Shown here in pieces: positions 1 to 8,308 of a stretch of DNA of 36,277 bases. Source of the stretch: an uncultured Clostridia bacterium (GTDB taxonomy: Bacteria > Bacillota > Clostridia > Oscillospirales > Oscillospiraceae); the NCBI GenBank assembly GCA_946411835.1, contig CAMKFK010000014.1, positions 1 through 36,277 of the forward strand, given 5' to 3'. The first letter of the stretch is position 1. Each line of letters begins with the position of its first letter. Both the position numbers and the translations under genes were made by a program. Under the pieces are notes generated by a model, which had not been told where the DNA came from, ran no database searches, and worked only from the letters and a program-made list of their open reading frames with translations.

Positions 1-142
1 TCAGGCAGCAGAGGCGGGAGCCCTGCCAATCGACGGGGAGAAGCCCGTCCTCCTGCGGCTGCGGCTCGAAACCCGCTTCCCGCAGGCGAATGGCAGCCTC
101 GGCAAAGTACCTGTCTCTCGTTTCGTTGTTGATTTCTTTCAT
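1..142 (-). CDS. N-terminus of a hypothetical protein running off the left edge (MKEINNETRDRYFAEAAIRLREAGFEPQPQEDGLLPVDWQGSRLCCL...)
   Basis: Open frame on minus strand from ATG at 142 to the window edge; no family recognised with certainty. Confidence 0.5.
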   Translation of the reverse strand, partial: MKEINNETRDRYFAEAAIRLREAGFEPQPQEDGLLPVDWQGSRLCCL

Positions 143-217
143 TCAGAGTCCTCCTTGGGCAAAAAAATAAGGCCAAGTCTTGTTTGACTTGACCCATGGT
201 TTATGCTGTTCTGTTGT

Positions 218-250
218 TCGGTCGAAGGTTCGAATCCCGTCAGACCGACA
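218..250 (+). other. tRNA 3'-end-like fragment (possible integration-site remnant)
   Basis: TCGGTCGAAGGTTCGAATCCCGTCAGACCGACA has a T-loop-like GGTTCGAATCC and an acceptor-like 3' end, but no tRNA 5' half precedes it and no CCA follows. Confidence 0.3.
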
Positions 251-272
251 ATCTCGCTGAAATGTAGGAAAA

Positions 273-312
273 TTTCAAGGCTGCTTCGGTGCGAACCGAA
301 ACAGCCTTGAAA
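273..312. terminator. Strong inverted repeat, terminator-like
   Basis: TTTCAAGGCTGcTTCGGT-GCGA-ACCGAAaCAGCCTTGAAA. Confidence 0.6.
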
Positions 313-364
313 CCCGCATGGTTGCGGCGTTTGTGGACAGTGTAGGATTTTTATCCTGTCCTTC

Positions 365-441
365 TGGCACGCCGTGAGGGATTCGAACCCCCGGCCTTCT
401 GGTCCGTAGCCAGACGCTCTATCCAGCTGAGCTAACGGCGC
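365..441 (-). tRNA. tRNA-Arg (anticodon ACG), CCA encoded
   Basis: Reverse complement GCGCCGTTAGCTCAGCTGGATAGAGCGTCTGGCTACGGACCAGAAGGCCGGGGGTTCGAATCCCTCACGGCGTGCCA; full cloverleaf, anticodon loop CTACGGA. Confidence 0.95.
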
Positions 442-580
442 AAACTTCACTGCCTCAACGACAGCTTAGATAATATAACACACTGCTTCACAAAATGCAA
501 TAGGTATTTTTGCTTTTTTCAAAAAATTACCACGCCGCGCGGGTGCTCCGCGAGACGCTGTGCCGCGCGGCGGGACCAAG

Positions 581-620
581 AAGAGGGATGCAGCGATTTT
601 GGCGTCGCCGCATCCCTCTT
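581..620 (-). terminator. Rho-independent terminator downstream of the PHP-dockerin gene
   Basis: AAGAGGGATGC...GCATCCCTCTT hairpin just 3' of the minus-strand CDS ending at 673. Confidence 0.75.
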
Positions 621-672
621 TCCTATGCGTTCCTAAGCGATGTCCTGTGAGGGGTAAGGCGCGGGGAGGGGC

Positions 673-3600
673 TCATCGAAGCGTGGTGGTTGCGAAGTAG
701 CGGTGCAGCGCGGTGAGGTCGAGACCGTTTACCGTGCCGTCGCCGCTGAGGTCGGCGCCTGCGCCGACCGTCATGCCCTCGCCGTTCTTGCCGATGTAGT
801 TGCGCAGGCAGACGAGGTCGCTGGCGGCAACCTTGCCGTCTTCGTTGGCGTCGCCGAGGAGGAAGCCCTTGACGCTGCCGCCGGCGCCGACGTCATAGTC
901 GGTCTCATCCTGTCCGGCGGCGGAGATGACGGTCGCCCGCACGACCGGGTCGAACGCGGCGCCGGAGACGGGCGCGAAGACCAGCGTGATGGCTGCCGTC
1001 TCACCGGCGTCCAGATTGTCCATGAGCACCAGATTCCGGTCGCCCGGCGTCCACGCGATGCCCTGAACGTCCGTAAGGGTGAGGCCGCTGTACGCCAGAC
1101 CGATCACGGCGGCGCCGAGGTCGCGGAGCGCCTCGACCTCAACCTGAACCGCAAGCGTGTTTACGGCGGTCGGCCTGGCCGCGCCGACCCGGAGGGCGAC
1201 GCCGTCAGTCTCCGATTCGGCGGAAGCGGGGGAGCAGACCACGTCGGCGCGGTCACGGACGCGGACACGCGGGAAGGGGCCCTCGGGAGCGTTGAAGGTG
1301 TCGTCGTAGGAGGCGAGGCCCGTGGCGGTGACAAGGCAGCCGACGGAGAGCCCCTCGACCTCATGCCCGGTGGTGATGTAGCCGTCGATGAACACACGGG
1401 CGAGCCCGCCGTCGACGTCCTCCACCATAACGGTCTGGATCAGTCCGTTGGACTCCTCAAAGCGCACGACCTTGCCGCTGACGGTCACGAGCGTGCCCTG
1501 GACGCTGCGGTCGTTGATCTGCGCTGCGGACACGACCGCCGGTTCGACGGGCTCCGCCTTGCCGACCTTGGCGATGGACTGCACCTGAAGCTCCGCCTCA
1601 CCCTGATAGAAGTCGGTGTAGCCGCTTACGCGCACCACGTCGCCGATCTGGAAGCTGCCCGCGACCGGGAAGCAGCAGATACCGGCGGTGTCGTCCTGCA
1701 CGTAAATGCAGTCGAAGAAGGCGGTATCCTTGTCGTAGCCGGAGGCGTTGGAGGTGACGACGCCCTCAATGGTATATTTGTAGCCCTCCTCCGTCTGCGC
1801 CTGCACGGCGGCGATGGGCGTGATGACGGGCTTGTGGAGCGTTCCGACCAGATTCTCGCAGAACCGGTAGTTGGCATAGTTCTTCTGGGTATCGGCGTCG
1901 GAGGCGCCGCTGGACGCCGCCGCCTGCACCTCAAAGTTGGACATGAACGCCGCGCCGGAGACGAGGATCAGACCCTGCCCGTCCAGCGTTTCGCTGGCGG
2001 TGACAAGCAGACGCTCGTCACCCTCGGCAAAGGCGTATTTGGGCACGTTCGCGCCGCCGAGCCCGTCCTTGTCGGCGTCCACGGAGTAGGTGCCCGCGTG
2101 ACCGAGGACCGCCGGGCTGACCGTGCCGGGCAGCGCGGAGAGGGCGTTGCCCGCCGCGTCCGCAGCGTAGATCGACGCGCCGCCGTACTGGCTGAACACC
2201 TCGCTGTACGCGCGGTCGTTCGGGTGCTCCGGATCGACCTCGATGCCGTTCATGAGCGGGTTGTCCATGTTGTAGCTGCTGAAGTAGAGCCGCCACGCCT
2301 GACCGCCGTTGAGCGCGTCGTCGTAGGTGGCGTCGTCCGCAATGCGCAGGCTGGAGCCGAGCGCGCGGAGCAGCTCGTTCTGCGCGGCGGCCATGTGCAG
2401 CGCGTCGGGATGGTTGACGAAGGACTGGGAGTTGGATTCATTCTCATACGAATCCGACCAGCCCGCCACGATCACGGCGCCGCCCGCTTTGTTAAACGCC
2501 GCGACGGCGGCAAGCTCCTCGGCGCTGTAGCTGCGCGGGTCGGTGTGAGACGCGGCGAGACGGCGGGAGGGCGCGGTAAAGATCAGCGCCGCGAACTTCT
2601 CGTTCGCGCAGGCGTCGATCAGCGCCTGGGAGGTCTCAAGGTACACGGTGCGCACGCCGTAGCCCGCTGCAAGGGCGGCGAAGTTGCCCATCGAATCCTT
2701 GTAGTTGCCCGCCACATACTCGTTGTAGTGCGCGGCGTCAATGCCGACATAGACCAGCTCCTCGGCGTTCTGCACGTCGAGCACGATATCCTTTGTAAAG
2801 GTGAACTCCTTGCCGTTCTGTTCGAGGACAACGGTTGCGGTGACGGTCATCACCTTGCCGAGCGTCGGCGTATAGCGGAAGGTGACGTCGGTCATGCCGG
2901 AGGCGGGCACGGTGTAGGCCGCAGTGTCCGTACCGATGACGGAGCCGCCGTTGGCGGTGTAGACCACGCTCTTGACGGTCGCGTCGGCGGCCTCGCTGTT
3001 GAACAGCGTAGCCGTGAGCGTCAGCTCCTCGTCGGTGACGGGCATCGCCGTGCCGCAGGTGAAGGCGGAGATGCCGAGCTTGAGCGTTTCGCCCACCCAG
3101 ACCGGCGCGGTGACGGCGATGTCGCCGTCCGTTTCGGTGACGCGGATGTAGTAGTAGCTGTAGTCCGGGGCGAGCTTTGCGCTGAGCGTGCCGGCGGCGA
3201 GCTGCGCCTCGTTGTCCCACGTGCAGGCGACCTTGCCGGAATTGACGATGACCTCGACCTTGGCAATGGCGTCGCTGTGGTCGGGATCGGAGACCTGTAC
3301 GCTCAGCTCCAGCTCCTCGGGGACGTCATTGATGATGCTGCCCATGGGCAGGCCGTTGACGTGGTAGTAGACCTCGAGGTTCTTGTCCTCCGTGGCGTAG
3401 ACGCGCAGGGCGCGGATGGCGTCATAGATGCCCTGTTCGCTGAAATCGTCGGTCAGCACCACGTCGCGGGCGTCGTTGGCGTTGCCCCAGCGGCCCTTGT
3501 GGTTGTCCTGATTGTTGGTGGGGGCGATGTGCCAGCCCTTGTCCAGCGCCATAGTGTACTGCTCGTAGCTGGGATAGTAGCCGCCCTGGCCGATCGGACC

Positions 3601-6600
3601 CTCGCCGTTGCCGACCTCAACCGTGTAGACGCGGCTGTCGATGACGGGGTCCCAGTAGTTGAAGTCGGAGAAGTTGCCGAAGGTCTTGCCCGGGTGGTTG
3701 AACTGGCTGATGGACTGCTCGCCCTCGGGCTGGCTGAGCAGGGCGTAGTACGCCTTCATACCGGCGTCGTTGGTCTTGTTGTTGAGGGTGGTGTTGTTGC
3801 GCGAAACGATGCCCGGCGTCGCCCATGTGTTGATGTGACCCGGGCCGCCCGACCATGTCATCTCGAAGCCGGGCAGCGCGACGACCGCGCCCTGCTCCTC
3901 GTTGAAGGCGCGCGCCGTGGTCGTGTAGCGCTCCCACTTGGCGCGGCTCTCCTCGCTGGCGAGGCTCATGTCGTAGAGCGCGCCCTCGGGGTTCGCCTTG
4001 GCGGTGGAGTCAAAGTAGTTGGAGTGGTCGGTGAAGGCGACGAAATCGACGTTGGCGCTGTCGGGCAGCGCGCTGATGTAGCTCAGCGCGTCGCTCAGCG
4101 AGCCCGCGCCGTCGGAATACTCGGCGGTGTGGCTGTGCAGCTGGCCAAAGTACAGCGTCTCGGACGCTTCGCCCACAGTGAACGTCCACACAGCCTCGCC
4201 GGTGACGCCGTCCGCGCGCGTCACGCGGACGCTGACGGTTGTGCGTCCCGCCTTGAGCGGCTCGGCGGGTGTGTAGGACACGACGCCGCCGACAAGCGCC
4301 GCCTCGACCGCGACGCCGCCGACGGTCATGGCGACGGCGGACCCGTCCGGCGCGTTCTGCACGGAGGCACGGATGGTCGGCTGGAGGACGTCCTTCCCCG
4401 TCTCGCTGTTCGGGGCGGGGGAGAAGCCGCCGATGAGCGGCACATCCTTCACCGCGACGACCATCGCGCCGCCGTAGCCGCCGCCCTCGGCATAGGAGAC
4501 GGCGACGGAGAGCGCCAGCTCGGAGGACGCGCCCGTCACGGCGCCGGGAATTGTAAAGGTAAAGTCCTTGCCATCCTGCGCCAGCGCCACCGGCTCGCCG
4601 TTGCACACGGCGGTGACGGAGGCGATCTTCGCGAGCGGCGTCAGATCGTCCAGGGTGAACTCGCCCTTGTAGTCTGCGTTTTTCACAACGGTCTCCGCGC
4701 CGGTGAAGACGACCCGCGCATTGTTCACCGCGTCGCCCAGCAGCGCGTTGTCCGCCGCGATGGGGAGGAAGCGCATCACGAACAGTCCGGCGCTGTCCGC
4801 CTTGAAGGTCCAGCCGGAGAACGCGCCGGAGAAGGACTCGACGCAGACCGGCGTGCCGTTGTAGTTGGCGGAGGCGTTGTAGAGGATATAGCCGTCGTCG
4901 CGCCCGGTCAGGTACCACTGCGCGTTGGCGGAGGGCTCCTCCTGGAAGAACAGCGCTTCCTTGTCGTTGGAGGCGAGATACTTCCCGTCCGCCGCAAAGG
5001 TGTAATAGCCCTTGACCACGTCGACGGTGAAGAGGTACGCCCCGTTTGCCGGATACGCGAGGCCGCCGCGCAGCTCGGTGGGGACGCTGTCCAGCGAGGT
5101 GCCGAGTCCGCCGGAGTCGACGCCGAAGCAGCCCTTCGCCTCGTCGTTGTAGATGACGACCCTGTCGCCCTTGTTGAGCACCTTGTCCCACTCGATGCCG
5201 CCCTCCTCGGCCGCGTTCGCGGGATCGACGAGGTAGAACTGCATGGCGCAGGCGTCGTTGGGGTTCGTGGTGAAGGTGCCCCGGAAGCGCTCGGTGCCGT
5301 TGTTGACGTTGCCCTGAATGTAGGCGGGCTTTCCGTTCTCGTCGCGCAGCGCGGCGGCGCCGAGGAAGAAGGTGCGCGCGGCTGCGTCGGCGGCGGTGAG
5401 CTTCCAGCCCTCGTCGGTATCCGTGCGCTTGTTGACGGTCAGCTCCGCGTAGGAGCCGCTGGGCCAGCAGCCGATCACGGCGTCGCCGTTGGTGAAGGTG
5501 TAGACCCCGTCCCTGACGGAGATTGTCCACAACAGATCGGCGGTGAACGACGCGGGCGCGCCGGTCTCCCCAAGCGTGACGGGAGATGCCTTGAGATACC
5601 AGTCGCCGTTCGGCTTGGCGCTGATCGCGGTCTTGCGGCTCGGGTTGTAGATCAGCACCGTGCCGCCCTCGGTCAGCTCCTCGAGGCCGGCGGCGGCGTT
5701 CACCGGCTCCGCCGCCGGCGCATCGTCAGCCTCGCCGAGCTGACGGAAGCTCATGGCGTAGGCGGCGGGCTTGGCGGTGGCGCTCTTGCCGTAGGAGGTG
5801 AAGCCGTTGTAGTATTCCAGATACTGCGGATTGCCGTTGTAGGCGGCCGCCGCGTTTCTGAGGAAGAACAAACCGTCGGGCGCTTCCTCGACGATCCAGT
5901 GCGCGAGACCGCTGTCCGTCTCGGCAAAGGTCAGCGAGCTGCCCGTCTCCCCGGCGGTCAGGTACTTGCCGTCGGAACGGAACGCGACGTAGCCGTCCCC
6001 CACCTCGACGGTGAGGAGCGGGATGCCCTCGCCCGTAAGCTCGCCCTTTTCGTTGAGCGCGGCGTCCGCGCCGACGAGCTTGCTGCCGGAGGCGGCGGCG
6101 GTGAGCGCCTTGCCGTTTCCGTCGTTGCAGATGGCGACGGCCGCGCCGTCTCGCAGCCCGGAGACCGGGTCGACAGCAGCGGCAGCGGCGGGCGCGTAGA
6201 AGTCGAACTTGTAGGCGTTGTTGTCCGCCTTCACACCGTAGGTCGTGAAGCCGTTGTAGTATTCCAGCGCCTGATTGTAGTTGCCCTGATAGTTGGCGCC
6301 CACGTTCATCAGGTACCATGTGCCGTCCGCCTGGGCTTCCAGCTTCCATCTGCCCAGATCAGAGAGCTCGGAGGAATAGGACAGGGCGTTGCCCGTTGCG
6401 CCGGAAGTCAGGTATTTGCCGTCCAGCGCAAAGGTGTACACGCCCTCCGTCACGGCGACGGTGAGCAGCGCCATGTCGGCGGTCTGCGCGATGCTCCCGT
6501 CCGACGGTTCGGCGGAAACGGCCGCGAGCCTGCTCCCGCTTGCTTCGCTCGAAAGCATCTTTTTGCTGTTCGGATGGTAGATAGAGACCGTGCTTCCGTC

Positions 6601-6750
6601 GGCGGGCGCCTCTGACAGCCTTGACAAACCGGCGGACGCGCCCGGTTCCGTGTCTTCTCCCGCCGCGAGGATCGACGTCGGCAAAAGCGACGCGAGCATC
6701 ACGAGCGAGAGCAGAACACTGAACAGTCTTCTTCGAAGTGGGGTGTTCAT
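673..6750 (-). CDS. Secreted multidomain CehA/McbA-type PHP metallohydrolase with C-terminal dockerin (2025 aa)
   Basis: Signal peptide MNTPLRRRLFSVLLSLVMLASLLPTSILAA; four tandem N-terminal modules; PHP motifs LHSHTAEYSDG, FTDHSNY, PGFEMT, GHIN, FNHPG, NNQDNH; OB-fold/YhcR-like segment; dockerin repeats GDANEDGKVAASDLVCLRNYI and ADLSGDGTVNGLDLTALHRYF. Confidence 0.88.
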   Translation of the reverse strand: MNTPLRRRLFSVLLSLVMLASLLPTSILAAGEDTEPGASAGLSRLSEAPADGSTVSIYHPNSKKMLSSEASGSRLAAVSAEPSDGSIAQTADMALLTVAVTEGVYTFALDGKYLTSGATGNALSYSSELSDLGRWKLEAQADGTWYLMNVGANYQGNYNQALEYYNGFTTYGVKADNNAYKFDFYAPAAAAAVDPVSGLRDGAAVAICNDGNGKALTAAASGSKLVGADAALNEKGELTGEGIPLLTVEVGDGYVAFRSDGKYLTAGETGSSLTFAETDSGLAHWIVEEAPDGLFFLRNAAAAYNGNPQYLEYYNGFTSYGKSATAKPAAYAMSFRQLGEADDAPAAEPVNAAAGLEELTEGGTVLIYNPSRKTAISAKPNGDWYLKASPVTLGETGAPASFTADLLWTISVRDGVYTFTNGDAVIGCWPSGSYAELTVNKRTDTDEGWKLTAADAAARTFFLGAAALRDENGKPAYIQGNVNNGTERFRGTFTTNPNDACAMQFYLVDPANAAEEGGIEWDKVLNKGDRVVIYNDEAKGCFGVDSGGLGTSLDSVPTELRGGLAYPANGAYLFTVDVVKGYYTFAADGKYLASNDKEALFFQEEPSANAQWYLTGRDDGYILYNASANYNGTPVCVESFSGAFSGWTFKADSAGLFVMRFLPIAADNALLGDAVNNARVVFTGAETVVKNADYKGEFTLDDLTPLAKIASVTAVCNGEPVALAQDGKDFTFTIPGAVTGASSELALSVAVSYAEGGGYGGAMVVAVKDVPLIGGFSPAPNSETGKDVLQPTIRASVQNAPDGSAVAMTVGGVAVEAALVGGVVSYTPAEPLKAGRTTVSVRVTRADGVTGEAVWTFTVGEASETLYFGQLHSHTAEYSDGAGSLSDALSYISALPDSANVDFVAFTDHSNYFDSTAKANPEGALYDMSLASEESRAKWERYTTTARAFNEEQGAVVALPGFEMTWSGGPGHINTWATPGIVSRNNTTLNNKTNDAGMKAYYALLSQPEGEQSISQFNHPGKTFGNFSDFNYWDPVIDSRVYTVEVGNGEGPIGQGGYYPSYEQYTMALDKGWHIAPTNNQDNHKGRWGNANDARDVVLTDDFSEQGIYDAIRALRVYATEDKNLEVYYHVNGLPMGSIINDVPEELELSVQVSDPDHSDAIAKVEVIVNSGKVACTWDNEAQLAAGTLSAKLAPDYSYYYIRVTETDGDIAVTAPVWVGETLKLGISAFTCGTAMPVTDEELTLTATLFNSEAADATVKSVVYTANGGSVIGTDTAAYTVPASGMTDVTFRYTPTLGKVMTVTATVVLEQNGKEFTFTKDIVLDVQNAEELVYVGIDAAHYNEYVAGNYKDSMGNFAALAAGYGVRTVYLETSQALIDACANEKFAALIFTAPSRRLAASHTDPRSYSAEELAAVAAFNKAGGAVIVAGWSDSYENESNSQSFVNHPDALHMAAAQNELLRALGSSLRIADDATYDDALNGGQAWRLYFSSYNMDNPLMNGIEVDPEHPNDRAYSEVFSQYGGASIYAADAAGNALSALPGTVSPAVLGHAGTYSVDADKDGLGGANVPKYAFAEGDERLLVTASETLDGQGLILVSGAAFMSNFEVQAAASSGASDADTQKNYANYRFCENLVGTLHKPVITPIAAVQAQTEEGYKYTIEGVVTSNASGYDKDTAFFDCIYVQDDTAGICCFPVAGSFQIGDVVRVSGYTDFYQGEAELQVQSIAKVGKAEPVEPAVVSAAQINDRSVQGTLVTVSGKVVRFEESNGLIQTVMVEDVDGGLARVFIDGYITTGHEVEGLSVGCLVTATGLASYDDTFNAPEGPFPRVRVRDRADVVCSPASAESETDGVALRVGAARPTAVNTLAVQVEVEALRDLGAAVIGLAYSGLTLTDVQGIAWTPGDRNLVLMDNLDAGETAAITLVFAPVSGAAFDPVVRATVISAAGQDETDYDVGAGGSVKGFLLGDANEDGKVAASDLVCLRNYIGKNGEGMTVGAGADLSGDGTVNGLDLTALHRYFATTTLR

Positions 6751-6794
6751 CTGGGTTCTCTCCTTTCAAATAATGTAGTAATTCACCAAAAAAC

Positions 6795-6824
6795 ACTATA
6801 GCACAAAACCGGGTTTTAATTCAA
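6795..6824 (-). promoter_or_regulatory. Putative sigma-A promoter of the PHP-dockerin gene
   Basis: Minus strand TTGAAT - 18 nt - TATAGT; spacer contains palindrome AAAACCGGGTTTT (6805-6817). Confidence 0.5.
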
Positions 6825-6955
6825 GTATACAAAATTTCTTCGTTGTACAGTATATGCCCTGCGTAAAATGCCGGCAGATCCAACCGGCGGGCGTTTTCTT
6901 CGCCGGCGTCATGAACGACATTTGTGCGCAAGCCGCAATTTTGCGTAGCACGCAC

Positions 6956-6984
6956 TTGACAGATGAGACCGCGCTTGTTATCGT
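6956..6984 (+). promoter_or_regulatory. Putative sigma-A promoter for the yibE/F-like gene
   Basis: TTGACA - 17 nt - TATCGT. Confidence 0.5.
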
Positions 6985-7000
6985 ATGGAAGGGAAGAGCC

Positions 7001-7025
7001 GATTGCGAAACGCAGTTTCGCAATC
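7001..7025 (+). repeat. Perfect inverted repeat in the 5' leader of the yibE/F-like gene
   Basis: GATTGCGAAA-CGCAG-TTTCGCAATC, 10-bp arms. Confidence 0.6.
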
Positions 7026-7064
7026 GAATCATCGTAGGGAGGGAAAGGGAAGGAGGCGGGCCTC

Positions 7065-8222
7065 TTGAGCAGAATGACCATCCCCGCGACGTCCCGGAGG
7101 ACGTTCGCCGTGCTGCTGGCGGCGGCGCTGCTGTTCATCGCCCTGCGCGCGCTCGTCGCTCCGGAGGAGCGCGGCGCGGCGCCTCCGGAGGGGGATTACG
7201 CCGAGTACGAAAACGGAACGGTGACGCAGCTCCTCACCGACAGCACTGAGCGAGACGACACGGCGGACGGCGGCTACCGGGGCGAGCAGATGCTGCTCGT
7301 GGCGGTCAAAACCGGGCAGTACGCGGGGGAGACGATGCTGACGTACAATTATGTCTCTCCGCTCTATGGCGTTCCGCTTGCGGTGGGCGACGGCTGTACG
7401 CTGGTCATCTCCACCTACGCCAACGGCGACCACCGCGCCACTGTGTACGAATACGACCGCTCCCGGGGAGTGCTTGCCGTGCTGGCGGCGTTTTTGACGG
7501 TGACGGTGCTCGTCGGCGGCAAAACGGGGGCGAAGTCGCTGCTGGGCCTGTGCTTCACGGTGCTCTGCGTCTTCTATCTGCTGTTTCCCGCCCTGCTCAA
7601 GGGCGCGCCGACGCTGGGCGCGACCTTTCTGCTGTGCGTTTACGTTGCGGCGGTATGCTTCACGCTGCTCGGCGGGGTGGAGAAGAAAACCGTCTGCGCC
7701 CTGCTGGGCACGGTGGCGGGCGTGGCGCTTGCGCTGCTGTTTGCGCTGCTTGCGCAGCGCCTCCTGCGCGTGGACGGACTGCGCAGCGCGGACGTGGAGC
7801 CGCTGTTGCAGCTGCGCAAGTCGGGCACGCCCGTTGGTCTGAGCGGATTGCTGGCGGCGGGCGTCGTCCTCGCGGCGCTGGGCGCGGTGATGGATGTGTC
7901 CATGAGCCTGACCTCCGCGCTCGCGGAGGTGCACGCGGCGAACCCCGCGCTGGGGCGCAGAGCGCTGTTCCGCTCCGGCATGAACATCGGGCGCGACATG
8001 GTCGGCACGATGACCAACACGCTGATTCTTGCCTTTCTCGGCAGCGGACTCGTGCTGATCCTTTACATCTACACGCTCTCGCCCGACCGCAACCAGCTCA
8101 TGAGCTCGGCGTACCTTGCAAACGAGGTCGTCAGCGGTATATCCAGCAGCATCGGCGTTGTGCTCTCCGTTCCCATTACGGCGGCGATCGGCGCCTTTGC
8201 ATATGGCGAAGCGCTGCGGTAA
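7065..8222 (+). CDS. YibE/F family membrane protein
   Basis: TTG start preceded by AGGAGG; multiple TM segments; MDVSMSLTSALAEVHAANP and GRDMVGTMTNTLILAFLGSGL typical of YibE/F. Confidence 0.85.
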   Translation: MSRMTIPATSRRTFAVLLAAALLFIALRALVAPEERGAAPPEGDYAEYENGTVTQLLTDSTERDDTADGGYRGEQMLLVAVKTGQYAGETMLTYNYVSPLYGVPLAVGDGCTLVISTYANGDHRATVYEYDRSRGVLAVLAAFLTVTVLVGGKTGAKSLLGLCFTVLCVFYLLFPALLKGAPTLGATFLLCVYVAAVCFTLLGGVEKKTVCALLGTVAGVALALLFALLAQRLLRVDGLRSADVEPLLQLRKSGTPVGLSGLLAAGVVLAALGAVMDVSMSLTSALAEVHAANPALGRRALFRSGMNIGRDMVGTMTNTLILAFLGSGLVLILYIYTLSPDRNQLMSSAYLANEVVSGISSSIGVVLSVPITAAIGAFAYGEALR

Positions 8223-8308
8223 AGGCGGAAAAACCGCTTGACTGCCTTGCCCATATCGTTCCGCGAATCAAAAGCATCATGACTTGACAAAACAAAGGAG
8301 GACCAGAT

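Noticed and set aside
139-450. 103-aa minus ORF (MKFAPLAQLDRASGYGPEGRGFESLTA...)
   Set aside because: Translation of the tRNA-Arg gene and adjacent noncoding hairpin, a known annotation artefact.
703-6615. 1970-aa plus-strand ORF antisense to the PHP-dockerin gene
   Set aside because: Shadow ORF caused by GC-rich codon bias; no signal peptide or recognisable domains, while the minus frame is clearly a domain-bearing protein.
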